Positions 8,254-15,983 of a stretch of DNA of 64,000 nt are shown here, one piece after another; positions within the stretch are counted from its first letter, which is position 1; each line of letters starts with the position of its first letter. The DNA is taken from contig NZ_CP012640.2 of NCBI RefSeq assembly GCF_001412595.2, positions 1,798,001-1,862,000 of the forward strand. Reading direction: 5' to 3'. Made by a program: the position numbers and the translations under genes. The notes beneath the pieces are model-generated. The model saw nothing but the letters and a program-made list of their open reading frames with translations. It did not search any database and was not told the DNA's origin. Source of the DNA: Massilia sp. WG5 (lineage in GTDB: Bacteria; Pseudomonadota; Gammaproteobacteria; Burkholderiales; Burkholderiaceae_D).

Positions 8254-9192
8254 CTAGCCACGCAGCACGGCGCCGCGTTCGGCGAGGAGGTTTGCCCAGG
8301 CCGGGACCGCCTCCTGCCAGAACGCGGCCAGGGTGCTTGTCGACGCGGCCCGCGCGCCAAGGCGCAGGCCGAGGAAGCCGGCGGCTTGTTGCAAGGCTGC
8401 AACGGCGGCCTCTTCCGAATGAGCATGTTCGCCGGGCAGGATCGCCAGCGCCCCGGTCTGCTTGGACAGCTTTTCACCATTCGCATTGCGCACCACCGGC
8501 ACGTGCAGGTAGCGCGGCGTCGGCACGCCGAGCAGGCGCTGCAGGTAGATCTGGCGCGGGGTCGAGTCGAGCAGGTCCGCGCCGCGCACGACGTCGGTCA
8601 CGCCCTGTTCCGCATCGTCCACCACCACCGCGAGCTGGTAGGCCCAGTAGCCGTCGGCGCGCTTGAGCACGAAGTCCCCCGATTCCAGCGCCAGCCGCTG
8701 TTCCTGCCAGCCGGCGAAGCGGTCATGGAAGCCTACCGCGTCCGCGCCCGCTTCCGGCACGCGCAGGCGCAGGCTGCGCGCTTCGCGGCCCGGCGCCAGG
8801 CCGTGGCGGCAGGTGCCGGGATAGATGGCCGCGCCGTCCGGCCCGACGCCGAGGCGCGAATCGGCGATCTCCCTGCGGTTGCAGCCGCAGCCGTACACAT
8901 GCGCCGCGAGCCGCTCGCGGGCAGCCTGGTAGAGCGCCTTGCGCTGGCTCTGCCAGACGATCTCCCCGTCCGAATCCATGCCCAGCCAGGCCAGCTGTTC
9001 GAGGATGGTCTCGGCCGCCCCGGGCACGGCGCGGCCTTCGTCGATGTCTTCGATGCGGATCAGCCAGCGCCCCTTGTTGGCGCGGGCGTCGAGGTAGCTG
9101 GCCAGGGCGGCGACCAGCGAACCGGCGTGCAAGGGGCCGGTCGGAGATGGCGCGAAACGGCCGATGTAGGCGCTGAAAGGGGTCGTGTTCAC
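8254..9192 (-). CDS. gluQ: glutamyl-Q tRNA(Asp) synthetase
   Basis: GluQRS, a truncated paralogue of glutamyl-tRNA synthetase that attaches glutamate to the queuosine of tRNA-Asp rather than charging a tRNA. The class I signatures are present: [14 protein letters not shown] (HIGH equivalent) at the start and EKLSKQTGA (KMSKS equivalent). The zinc-site region has CGCNRREI and YPGTCRHG. No anticodon-binding domain follows, as expected for about 310 residues. The GTG at 9192 (V-N-T-T-P-F) is preferred to longer in-frame starts because it places the catalytic motif at the N-terminus and follows an AAGG site. Confidence 0.93.
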   Translation of the reverse strand: MNTTPFSAYIGRFAPSPTGPLHAGSLVAALASYLDARANKGRWLIRIEDIDEGRAVPGAAETILEQLAWLGMDSDGEIVWQSQRKALYQAARERLAAHVYGCGCNRREIADSRLGVGPDGAAIYPGTCRHGLAPGREARSLRLRVPEAGADAVGFHDRFAGWQEQRLALESGDFVLKRADGYWAYQLAVVVDDAEQGVTDVVRGADLLDSTPRQIYLQRLLGVPTPRYLHVPVVRNANGEKLSKQTGALAILPGEHAHSEEAAVAALQQAAGFLGLRLGARAASTSTLAAFWQEAVPAWANLLAERGAVLRG

Positions 9193-9250
9193 AGGCGCAA
9201 CCTTAGCACAGGCGGACAGCGGGCGTCCGGCAGCCCCGGTCGATGGATGT

Positions 9251-9263
9251 TTGTCCACGACAA
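9251..9263. promoter_or_regulatory. candidate distal operator, TTGTC-N3-GACAA
   Basis: Perfect 5-bp inverted repeat TTGTCCACGACAA. A second copy lies at 9314-9326 with centres 63 bp apart, about six DNA turns, placing both on the same helix face. Proposed binding site for the MerR/B12 regulator encoded three genes downstream; inference only. Confidence 0.5.
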
Positions 9264-9279
9264 CAACCGCTATATTCAC

Positions 9280-9307
9280 TTGCAATTACCGCAAAGCAAT
9301 ATACAAT
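9280..9307 (+). promoter_or_regulatory. candidate sigma70 promoter of the pyp operon
   Basis: A -35-like TTGCAA (9280-9285) and a -10-like TACAAT (9302-9307) are separated by 16 bp. The predicted start near 9314 coincides with the proximal palindrome, and leaves a leader of about 48 nt before the pyp ATG. Confidence 0.5.
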
Positions 9308-9313
9308 TGTGTT

Positions 9314-9326
9314 TTGTCCTAGACAA
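9314..9326. promoter_or_regulatory. candidate proximal operator, TTGTC-N3-GACAA
   Basis: TTGTCCTAGACAA, a second perfect copy of the arms found at 9251-9263, lying exactly where transcription should begin. A further half-site GACAA follows at 9331-9335. A repressor bound here would block the pyp promoter; the arrangement of two sites with a helical-turn spacing suits a tetrameric CarH-type repressor. Confidence 0.55.
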
Positions 9327-9361
9327 ATAAGACAAACAACCGAGACCAACAAGGAGCACCC

Positions 9362-9751
9362 ATGCTGTCAATCCCGAACGTGATCGCCTTCGGCAAGGAC
9401 GATATCGACAATTCCCTGTCCAAGCTGCCCGGCAACAAGATCGATGAACTGGCCTTCGGCGCCATCCAGCTCGACGCCCAGGGCAGGATCCTGCGCTACA
9501 ACCAGGCCGAGGCGGAGATCACCGGCCGCAAGGCCGACGCCGTGATCGGCACCAACTTCTTCCGCGACGTCGCGCCCTGCACCAACACGGCCCGCTTCAA
9601 GGGCGTGTTCGACGCCGGCGTGCGCGCCAACAACCTGAACACCATGTTCGAGTACGTGTTCGACTACAAGATGACGCCGACCAAGGTGAAGATCCACATG
9701 AAGAAGGCCATCAGCGACGGCACCTTCTGGATCTTCGTGAAGCGCCTGTAA
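9362..9751 (+). CDS. pyp: photoactive yellow protein (PYP)
   Basis: Blue-light photoreceptor of 129 residues with a PAS fold that covalently carries p-coumaric acid. Comparison with the Halorhodospira halophila protein from memory (offset +4) finds every chromophore residue: Cys73 in DVAPCT (attachment, C69), Tyr46 (Y42) and Glu50 (E46) holding the phenolate, Thr54 (T50), Arg56 (R52) and Met104 (M100). Long identical stretches include [17 protein letters not shown] and MTPTKVK. An AAGGAG site precedes the ATG. It is followed after 3 nt by a ligase gene expected to activate the chromophore. PYP is sporadic in bacteria, so transfer is plausible, although codon use matches its surroundings. Confidence 0.96.
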   Translation: MLSIPNVIAFGKDDIDNSLSKLPGNKIDELAFGAIQLDAQGRILRYNQAEAEITGRKADAVIGTNFFRDVAPCTNTARFKGVFDAGVRANNLNTMFEYVFDYKMTPTKVKIHMKKAISDGTFWIFVKRL

Positions 9752-9754
9752 GCC

Positions 9755-10978
9755 ATGCACGCCTCCCCATGGTGGACCGACCGCGGCGCGCTGCTGCGCT
9801 TCGTCGCCGACCTGGCGGCGGGCGAGCTGGCGGCGCTGCGCCATGACCAGTTCCTGCTGCCCGCCGGCTGGACCGGCTCGCTGTCGCTGCAGCACGACCT
9901 CGGCGTCGACTCGCTCGAGCTGCTGCACCTGGCGGGCAGCCTGGCCGAAGCCCTGCAGATGCACCGCAGCGGGATCGAGGACTACCTGCTGGCGCGCCGC
10001 ACCCTGGACGGCTGGCTCGACATCGCCACCGCCGCCCTGCAGCACTGGGACGCCGAACTGACTTTCCGCACCTCGGGCAGCAGCGGCGAGCCAAAACGCT
10101 GCACGCACGCCCTCGCCGCCCTGGAACAGGAAGCGGCCAGCCTGGCCGCGCTGTTCCCGCGGCGCCGGCGCCTGCTGCTGGCGGTGCCCAGCCATCACAT
10201 CTACGGTTTCCTGTTCGGCGTGCTGCTGCCGCGCCATCTCGGCCTTGAAGCGGACCAGGTCGTCAGCGTGCGCGCGCGCCTGCCCTCGCAGCTGGCCAGG
10301 CATGCGCTGCCCGGCGACCTGGTGGTCGGCCATCCGCAGTTCTGGCAGGCGGCGACGGGCAGCGGGGCGCGCTTCCCCGAGGACGTGACGGGCGTCAGCT
10401 CGACCGCGCCCTGCCCCGATACGGTCGCGGAACAGGCCGAGGCGGCGGGGCTGGCTTCGCTGGTCCAGATCTACGGCGCGTCCGAAACCGGCGGCCTCGG
10501 ATGGCGCGCCTCGCACCGCGACGCCTATCGCCTGCTGCCCTACCTGGAACGCGTGCCCGGCCTCGACGACGAGGTGCTGCGCCGCGGCCCCGATGGCGTC
10601 GTGCGCGCCCTGGCGCCGCAGGACGGCCTGGCGTGGTGCGGCGCCGACCGCTTCACGGTGGGCGCGCGCCGCGACGCCGCGGTCCAGGTGGGCGGCGTCA
10701 ACGTGTTCCCGGAACGGGTGCGCAATGTGCTGCTGGCGCACCCGCTGGTGGAAGATGCGGCCGTGCGCCTGATGCGCCCCGACGAGGGCCAGCGCCTGAA
10801 GGCCTTCGTGGTGCCGCGTCCCGGCGCCGGCGCCGCCTTCGCGCAGGAGCTGCGCGCCTGGGCCGACGCCAGGCTGGCGCCGCTCGAGCGTCCGAAGGCG
10901 ATCACCCTCGGCCCGCAGCTTCCGCGCGGCGCGTTGGGCAAGCCTGCCGACTGGCGGCTAGAATACAGTCACTCATGA
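9755..10978 (+). CDS. AMP-forming ligase for PYP chromophore activation, with ACP-like N-terminus
   Basis: ANL-superfamily enzyme (407 residues) likely to adenylate p-coumarate and transfer it to a thiol. Motifs: P-loop TSGSSGEPK (106-114), PSHHIYGF, IYGASETGG, VGGVNVFPERV and the catalytic Lys in GALGKPADW. The N-terminal subdomain of normal 4-coumarate-CoA ligases (about 540 residues) is missing; instead residues about 12-90 look like an acyl carrier domain, with the phosphopantetheine-type motif LGVDSLELL (Ser53). The coumaroyl group might thus be loaded on an attached carrier rather than free CoA. Alternatively this is the standard layout of the PYP-linked ligase family and the carrier is vestigial. 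Coupled to pyp and overlaps the next gene by ATGA. Confidence 0.85.
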   Translation: MHASPWWTDRGALLRFVADLAAGELAALRHDQFLLPAGWTGSLSLQHDLGVDSLELLHLAGSLAEALQMHRSGIEDYLLARRTLDGWLDIATAALQHWDAELTFRTSGSSGEPKRCTHALAALEQEAASLAALFPRRRRLLLAVPSHHIYGFLFGVLLPRHLGLEADQVVSVRARLPSQLARHALPGDLVVGHPQFWQAATGSGARFPEDVTGVSSTAPCPDTVAEQAEAAGLASLVQIYGASETGGLGWRASHRDAYRLLPYLERVPGLDDEVLRRGPDGVVRALAPQDGLAWCGADRFTVGARRDAAVQVGGVNVFPERVRNVLLAHPLVEDAAVRLMRPDEGQRLKAFVVPRPGAGAAFAQELRAWADARLAPLERPKAITLGPQLPRGALGKPADWRLEYSHS

Positions 10979-11877
10979 CGATTACACAAACTACCCTCAG
11001 TATCGCCGCCGTCGAGCGCGAGACCCGGCTGTCCAAGGACGTGCTGCGGGTCTGGGAACGGCGCTACGGCTTCCCGCAGCCGGAGCGCGACGCGAACGGC
11101 GAGCGCAGCTACCCGGCCGAGCAGGTCGAGCGCCTGCGCCTGATGAAGCGCCTGATGGACCAGGGCCACCGCCCCGGCGCCCTTGCCGCGCTGGCGCCCG
11201 GCGAGCTGGCCGCGCTGGCCGCGCCGGAGCTGCGCGCGGCGGCGGACGAGCCGCAGGATGGCGCGATCGCGCTGCTGCTGGACCTGATCCGCGAGCGCGA
11301 CCCGATTGCTGCCCGCCACGCGCTGCGCCAGGCGCTGGCGCGCCAGGGCCTGGAGCGCTTCGTCGAGCAGACCGTGGCGCCGCTCACGGCGGCCGTCGGC
11401 CTGTGCTGGGAAGACGGCAGCTTCGACGTCTTCGACGAACATTTCTATACCGAATCGGTAGAGAGCCTGCTGCGCCAGGCGATCGCCGACCTGCCCGGCG
11501 CCCGCCAGGGTCCGCGCATCCTCCTCACCACCGTGCCTGGCGAAGGGCATGGCCTCGGCCTGCTGATGGCCGAAGCCATGCTCTCGCTGGAAGGCGCGAC
11601 CTGCATTTCGCTGGGCACCGAGACCCCGCTGCTCGACATCGCGCGCGCAGCGGCGGCCTACGGTACCGGGGTCGTGGCGCTGTCGTTTTCGGCGGCCTAT
11701 CCGCGCCGCCAGCTGGCGCCGGCGCTGGCGCAGCTGCGCCAGCTGCTGCCGCCGGCGGTGGAATTATGGGCCGGCGGCGCCGGCGTGGCGCGCCTCGATG
11801 CCGTCGACGGCGTGCAGCTGCTGCCGACGCTGGACAGCGGCCGCCAGGCGCTGGCCGCGCTCGGCCTCAAGATGTAA
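10975..11877 (+). CDS. MerR-family B12-binding regulator, CarH/LitR-like photoreceptor
   Basis: A 300-residue regulator: MerR winged helix at about 8-70 (VLRVWERRYGFPQPERD), a helical bundle and a C-terminal cobalamin-binding Rossmann domain. The light-sensor hallmark Wx9EH is present (Trp145, Glu155, His156), and EGHGLG (190-195) supplies His192 as probable lower cobalt ligand. Known CarH proteins bind adenosylcobalamin, repress as tetramers in the dark and release DNA in light. The residue after Trp145 is Glu, whereas Thermus CarH has His132 there, which forms the bis-His light adduct; photochemistry may differ. TAGAAT at 10959-10964 suggests an additional internal promoter. Likely regulates its own operon through the palindromes upstream of pyp. 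Confidence 0.9.
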   Translation: MTITQTTLSIAAVERETRLSKDVLRVWERRYGFPQPERDANGERSYPAEQVERLRLMKRLMDQGHRPGALAALAPGELAALAAPELRAAADEPQDGAIALLLDLIRERDPIAARHALRQALARQGLERFVEQTVAPLTAAVGLCWEDGSFDVFDEHFYTESVESLLRQAIADLPGARQGPRILLTTVPGEGHGLGLLMAEAMLSLEGATCISLGTETPLLDIARAAAAYGTGVVALSFSAAYPRRQLAPALAQLRQLLPPAVELWAGGAGVARLDAVDGVQLLPTLDSGRQALAALGLKM

Positions 11878-11883
11878 GTCCGC

Positions 11884-14187
11884 TCAGGCGGCGTCCTTCG
11901 ACTGCCAGCCCTGCAGCTGCGCGATGAAGTCGTCCAGCGGCGCCGGGCGCGAGAACAGGAAGCCCTGCATCGCCGGCTTGCGGTTGGCCGTCAGGAACTC
12001 GGCCTGCTGCACGGTCTCGACGCCTTCCGCCACCACGCGCAATCCGAGATGGTCGGCCATCGCCAGGATCGACTGCACGATGGCGGTGCCGTTGGCGTCG
12101 CCCGGGGTGTCGCGGATGAAGCTCTTGTCGATCTTGAGTTCGTACAGCGGCATCTTTTTCAGGTAGGCCAGGTTCGAGTAGCCGGTGCCGAAATCGTCGA
12201 TCGAGAAGCGGATCCCCATCTGCGCCAGCTCGTGCATGCGCGCGATGGTTTCATTGAGATCGTTGACCAGCAGCCCTTCGGTGACTTCGAAGATCAGCTG
12301 GCTGGCCGGCGCGCCGGTCTCGACCAGGATGGTGCAGACCTGGTCGACGAAGTCGGGCTGGCGGAACTGCAGCGGGCTGACGTTGATCGACAGCGGCACC
12401 GCCAGGCCGGCGCGGTCGAGGCGCTGCCAGTACAGGCAGGCCTGGCGCAGCACCCAGTGGCCGAGCGGGACGATCAGGGCGCTCGATTCGGCCGCCGGGA
12501 TGAACACGTCGGGCGCGACCATGTTGCCGTCCGCGCGCCGCCAGCGCATCAGGAGCTCGGCGCCGACCGGCACGCGCCGGTGGTCGATCTGCATCTGCAG
12601 GTGCATCGACAGTTCGCCGTTCTCCATCGCGTTCGCCAGGTCGCGTTCCAGGGTCAGCTTGCGCTCGGCCTCGGCCAGCATGCCGGTCTCGAACAGGGCG
12701 ACGCCGTTGCGGCCGGCGACCTTGGCGCGGTACATCGCGGTATCGGCTTCGCGCAGCAGGTCGTGGCCGGTCTTGCCGTCGCGCAGCGGCAGCGCGATGC
12801 CGATGCTGGCCGAGGCATTGTAGAGCTGGCCGTCGATCTCGACGTCCTGGGCCAGGACGCTGCGGATCTTTTCGGCCACGGTCTGCGCCACGAGGGTGGC
12901 GCGCTCGACTTCCCGGCCCAGGTTCTCGAGCAGGACCACGAATTCGTCGCCGCCCAAGCGCGCCACGGTATCGCCCTGGCGCAGCACGCCGGCGACGCGC
13001 GCGGCGGCATGCTTGAGCATCGTGTCGCCGATCGCATGGCCGCGCGCATCGTTGATGGTCTTGAAATTGTCGAGGTCGATGAACAGCACCGCGCCCAGGC
13101 CGCCGCCCGTGTAGGCGCGCGCGACCATGGCGTCGAGGCGCTCGATCAGCAGGCGCCGGTTGGGCAGCCCGGTCAGCACGTCGTAGAAGGCCAGGCGGTG
13201 GATGGCGTCGGCGTCGTTGCGGCGCTCGGTGATGTCGCGCCCGACCACCACCCAGTGCGTGTTGCGGCCGCCTTCGCCGGCAAAGGGCACCATCTCCATC
13301 TCGACCCAGTATTTTTCGCCGCTCTTGGCGTAGTTCACCAGCTCGGCCGTCACTGGCTCGCCGCGCTGCATGGCGCTGAGGATGCGCGCGACCTCGGCCT
13401 GGTCGGTATCGGGGCCGTACAGCAGGCGCATGCTGCGCCCGACGATGTCTTCGCGCGAATAGCCGGTGCGGCGCACGAAGGCGTCGTTGGCGAAGATGAC
13501 AGGCTGTTCGGCGCCCTCGACATCGACCACCCGGGCGATCAGCACCATGTCGTTGAGGCGCGCCACCGCGGCCGAGGTCAGGCGCAGCTCGGCATTCAGC
13601 TCATGCAGACGGGCATGGCCCTCTTCGAGCGAATCGGCGGTCCGGCCCAGCTCTTCCATCGATGAGTTCAGGCGCTGCAGCAGGCCGCCGCAGGTCAGGG
13701 TGATCAGGGCGCCGACGAACAGGTAGTTCAGGGTGACGATCAGGCAGGGCAAAAAGGCATGCTCTTCCATGCCCGCCACGTACAGCCTGGCATAGCCGGC
13801 GATGCCGAGCGTGAAGATGGTCGCGCCGCTGAACAGCAGCGCGCCGATCGCCGGCCGCATGCCCAGCAGCACCACGCTCAGCACGGGCAACGCGACCAGG
13901 AAGATCTGGCTCACCGGCCCGACGGTCAGCATCAGGCCGATGCCGATCATGTACAGGATCGCGAGGAAATTCACGACCCGGAAGGTGTAGTCGACACGCG
14001 GAAGACGCCAGAGCGCGATCACCCACGCCAGCGCCAGGCTGTCCATTGCGGCGACCGGCCAGAGGCCCTCGCTGACCGACAGGCCGATGCTGGGCACCGC
14101 CGCGAGCGTGCCGAGCATGACCACATACGACAGCAGGGTTGCGAAAACCCTGGAGCGCCAGTGTGCGATGTCGTAATAGGTTCCCAT
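11884..14187 (-). CDS. membrane-bound PAS-GGDEF-EAL cyclic-di-GMP enzyme
   Basis: Bifunctional c-di-GMP turnover protein, about 767 residues. Order: five or six N-terminal transmembrane helices (to about 175), a PAS domain (about 210-325), GGDEF (intact RLGGDEF) and EAL. The EAL domain retains ExLxR (ELLMR), the DDFGTGYS loop, KIDKSF and VAEGVET, so both activities are possible. The PAS resembles LOV domains (GYSREDIVGR, GPDTD, NYAKSG, RDITERR) but the photoactive NCRF motif reads SMRL, so there is no flavin-adduct Cys. ATG 14187 is given; GTG 14208 is an alternative, neither with a good ribosome-binding site. It converges tail to tail on the PYP operon, 6 nt away. Confidence 0.9.
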   Translation of the reverse strand: MGTYYDIAHWRSRVFATLLSYVVMLGTLAAVPSIGLSVSEGLWPVAAMDSLALAWVIALWRLPRVDYTFRVVNFLAILYMIGIGLMLTVGPVSQIFLVALPVLSVVLLGMRPAIGALLFSGATIFTLGIAGYARLYVAGMEEHAFLPCLIVTLNYLFVGALITLTCGGLLQRLNSSMEELGRTADSLEEGHARLHELNAELRLTSAAVARLNDMVLIARVVDVEGAEQPVIFANDAFVRRTGYSREDIVGRSMRLLYGPDTDQAEVARILSAMQRGEPVTAELVNYAKSGEKYWVEMEMVPFAGEGGRNTHWVVVGRDITERRNDADAIHRLAFYDVLTGLPNRRLLIERLDAMVARAYTGGGLGAVLFIDLDNFKTINDARGHAIGDTMLKHAAARVAGVLRQGDTVARLGGDEFVVLLENLGREVERATLVAQTVAEKIRSVLAQDVEIDGQLYNASASIGIALPLRDGKTGHDLLREADTAMYRAKVAGRNGVALFETGMLAEAERKLTLERDLANAMENGELSMHLQMQIDHRRVPVGAELLMRWRRADGNMVAPDVFIPAAESSALIVPLGHWVLRQACLYWQRLDRAGLAVPLSINVSPLQFRQPDFVDQVCTILVETGAPASQLIFEVTEGLLVNDLNETIARMHELAQMGIRFSIDDFGTGYSNLAYLKKMPLYELKIDKSFIRDTPGDANGTAIVQSILAMADHLGLRVVAEGVETVQQAEFLTANRKPAMQGFLFSRPAPLDDFIAQLQGWQSKDAA

Positions 14188-14346
14188 GGAGCGGCTCGTC
14201 AATCTCACTCCGCATGCGACTTCTACGGAGGATCATGGATTGTTGCAAAGCAACATTCTAGTTTAGGGCGCGGAAGCTGTCAGCAACTCCGTGCCCGGTG
14301 TTGTACCTGCGGGACGAAACGATAGCATCAAGAAATTGAACGCCGG

Positions 14347-14841
14347 CTATTTCGAGGGCGCGGCCTCGGCCTGCGTCACCAGCGCCGTCACCTGCTTCGC
14401 GATCCCGTTCGGCACCGCCATCGACAGCTGGTAGTGCAGGATTTCGAATCCCTTGCCGGTCCGGCGGATCACGCCGCTGGCCATGCAGTGGCCCATGTTC
14501 GGGGTGTCCAGCAGTTCGTCGAACCAGATCAGCTTGCCGTCGTCGGAGGCGTAGACATTGCGCCGGGTGGCCTTGAACGACCAGGCGGACTGCTTGCCTT
14601 CGAAGTATTTGCGGGCCCAGGCCTTGAACGCGTCGCGCTGCCACAGCTCGCTGCGGTCGGTGCCGATGTAGACGCCGTCCGGCGCCATCTTGTCGAAATA
14701 AGCCATGCGCGCGTGGGCCGCGTCATCGTGCCAGCCGTCGACGAAGGCGTTGACCTGCTTGCTCAGGGCCGGGTCGGCGCTGGCGGCCTGGGCGAGGCTG
14801 GCGAAGCACAGCGCGCAGGCCAGGATGAATGATTTCAGCAT
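14347..14841 (-). CDS. secreted SnoaL/NTF2-like protein
   Basis: A 164-residue protein with a signal peptide (ends LAQAASA) and a cystatin/NTF2-type fold as in SnoaL-like proteins: an N-terminal helix VNAFVDGWHDDAAHARMAYFDKM, GVYIGTDRSELW and strands around ASGVIRRTGKGFEILHYQLS. Such domains bind small ligands or stabilise partners; no function can be assigned. Its ATG overlaps the stop of the upstream hydrolase (TGATG), so the two are co-translated and both exported. Confidence 0.75.
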   Translation of the reverse strand: MLKSFILACALCFASLAQAASADPALSKQVNAFVDGWHDDAAHARMAYFDKMAPDGVYIGTDRSELWQRDAFKAWARKYFEGKQSAWSFKATRRNVYASDDGKLIWFDELLDTPNMGHCMASGVIRRTGKGFEILHYQLSMAVPNGIAKQVTALVTQAEAAPSK

Positions 14842-15863
14842 CAGAAGCGCCCTCCGTCGACGTCGCGCAGGAATTTGATCAGGCCCTTGAAATAGGTCTT
14901 CTGGTCGTCGTACATCGACATGTGGCTGCCGTTCGGGCATTCCAGCAGGCGGCCATGCTGCACCTTCTGCGACACCATCTTCATATGGGCCGGATCCATG
15001 GTGTCGTGCAGGCCGGCGATCACCAGGGTCGGCACCGCGATCTTCGGCAGGTCGGCGACGCGGTCCCAGTTTTCCAGGCGCGCGTTGTGGGCGCCCAGTT
15101 CGCTCGGGCCCTGCATCGGCACGTAGATCTTCGGGTTGATGTGCGCGAACGAGCGCTTGACCGGCTCGGGCCACTGGTCGGCCGGCATGCGCAGGACGTG
15201 GTGCTCGTAGTGATTCGGGACCAGCAGCGCCATGTAGCGCGGATCCTCGTACTTGCCGGCCGCTTCGAGCTGCCTGATCTCGGCCAGGGCCTTCTGGTCC
15301 ATCTGCGGCATCAGGACGGTGTCGGCGTATTTGTTATACGCCGGGATGCTCATCATCATGTTCGAGATGACCAGGCCCTTCAGGTTGCGGCCGTACTTGA
15401 GCGCGTACTCGGCGGCCAGGATGCCGCCCCAGGAATGGCCCAGCAGGTAGAAATTCTTGTTGTCCAGGCCCAGCGCCTTGCGCACCTGCTCGACCTCTTC
15501 CACGTAGCGCGGCAGGTCGACCAGGGAAGGATCGTCGGGCTGGTCGCTGTAGCTCGATCCGAGCTGGTCGTAGTAGTAGTACTCGATGCTGGCGCCGGGG
15601 AAGTAACTGTCGAAGGCTTCGAAATACTCGTGCGTGGCGCCGGGGCCGCCGTGCAGCAGCAGGACCTTGATGGTCGGGTTGTTGCCGACGCGCTTGGTCC
15701 AGACCTTGAAGGTGCCCTTCGGCGTCGTGATCGGAATCATGCGCACGCCGCCGGACAGCACGTCGCTGCGGCCGGTGTTGTCGAAATAATCCTGGGAAGC
15801 GGCGCTGGCCGGGCCGGTAGCCGTCAGCAGTACTGCCGCGATCAATGCAAGAATGCGTTTCAT
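14841..15863 (-). CDS. secreted proline-iminopeptidase-type alpha/beta hydrolase
   Basis: Alpha/beta hydrolase of about 340 residues with a signal peptide (MKRILALIAAVLL..., ends PASA-A). Motifs match the prolyl aminopeptidase subfamily (S33): HGGPG oxyanion loop, YYYYDQLGSS, nucleophile elbow GHSWGG, a late Asp (AGLHDTMDP) and the catalytic His in NGSHMSMYDD. Family enzymes release N-terminal proline or act on related amides and esters. ATG 15863 is chosen because it begins the signal peptide; a longer in-frame start at 15914 would bury it. First gene of a two-gene operon. Confidence 0.85.
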   Translation of the reverse strand: MKRILALIAAVLLTATGPASAASQDYFDNTGRSDVLSGGVRMIPITTPKGTFKVWTKRVGNNPTIKVLLLHGGPGATHEYFEAFDSYFPGASIEYYYYDQLGSSYSDQPDDPSLVDLPRYVEEVEQVRKALGLDNKNFYLLGHSWGGILAAEYALKYGRNLKGLVISNMMMSIPAYNKYADTVLMPQMDQKALAEIRQLEAAGKYEDPRYMALLVPNHYEHHVLRMPADQWPEPVKRSFAHINPKIYVPMQGPSELGAHNARLENWDRVADLPKIAVPTLVIAGLHDTMDPAHMKMVSQKVQHGRLLECPNGSHMSMYDDQKTYFKGLIKFLRDVDGGRF

Positions 15864-15886
15864 CGGGACCTCGTGGGTTGCAGTGC

Positions 15887-15910
15887 TTACATTGTACGTT
15901 GGAAATGTAA
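15887..15910. promoter_or_regulatory. candidate operator TTACATT-N10-AATGTAA
   Basis: Perfect 7-bp inverted repeat between divergent genes (hydrolase starting at 15863 on the minus strand, small secreted protein at 15984 on the plus strand). It lies about 25 nt upstream of the hydrolase ATG, where a repressor could act. The binding protein is unknown. Confidence 0.35.
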
Positions 15911-15983
15911 CCAAATGTGCAAGAAAACCAAGTGTTCAATAAGTCGTGTACAGTTGGTTCTCCAGCAATTTCGTACTTGAGCG

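Noticed and set aside
9193..9361. Cobalamin riboswitch upstream of the pyp operon
   Set aside because: No B12-box or the usual multi-helix layout can be found in this 169-nt region; the palindromes fit protein operators better.
9362..11877. Tyrosine or histidine/phenylalanine ammonia-lyase for p-coumarate synthesis
   Set aside because: No ammonia-lyase gene (Ala-Ser-Gly motif) is visible anywhere in the window; the chromophore must come from elsewhere in the genome or from outside.
11884..14187. LOV blue-light photoreceptor call for the PAS domain
   Set aside because: The cysteine of the NCRFLQ motif is replaced (SMRLLY) and other flavin contacts (N in FWNE, Q in GVQRD) are also changed, so it is described only as LOV-derived.
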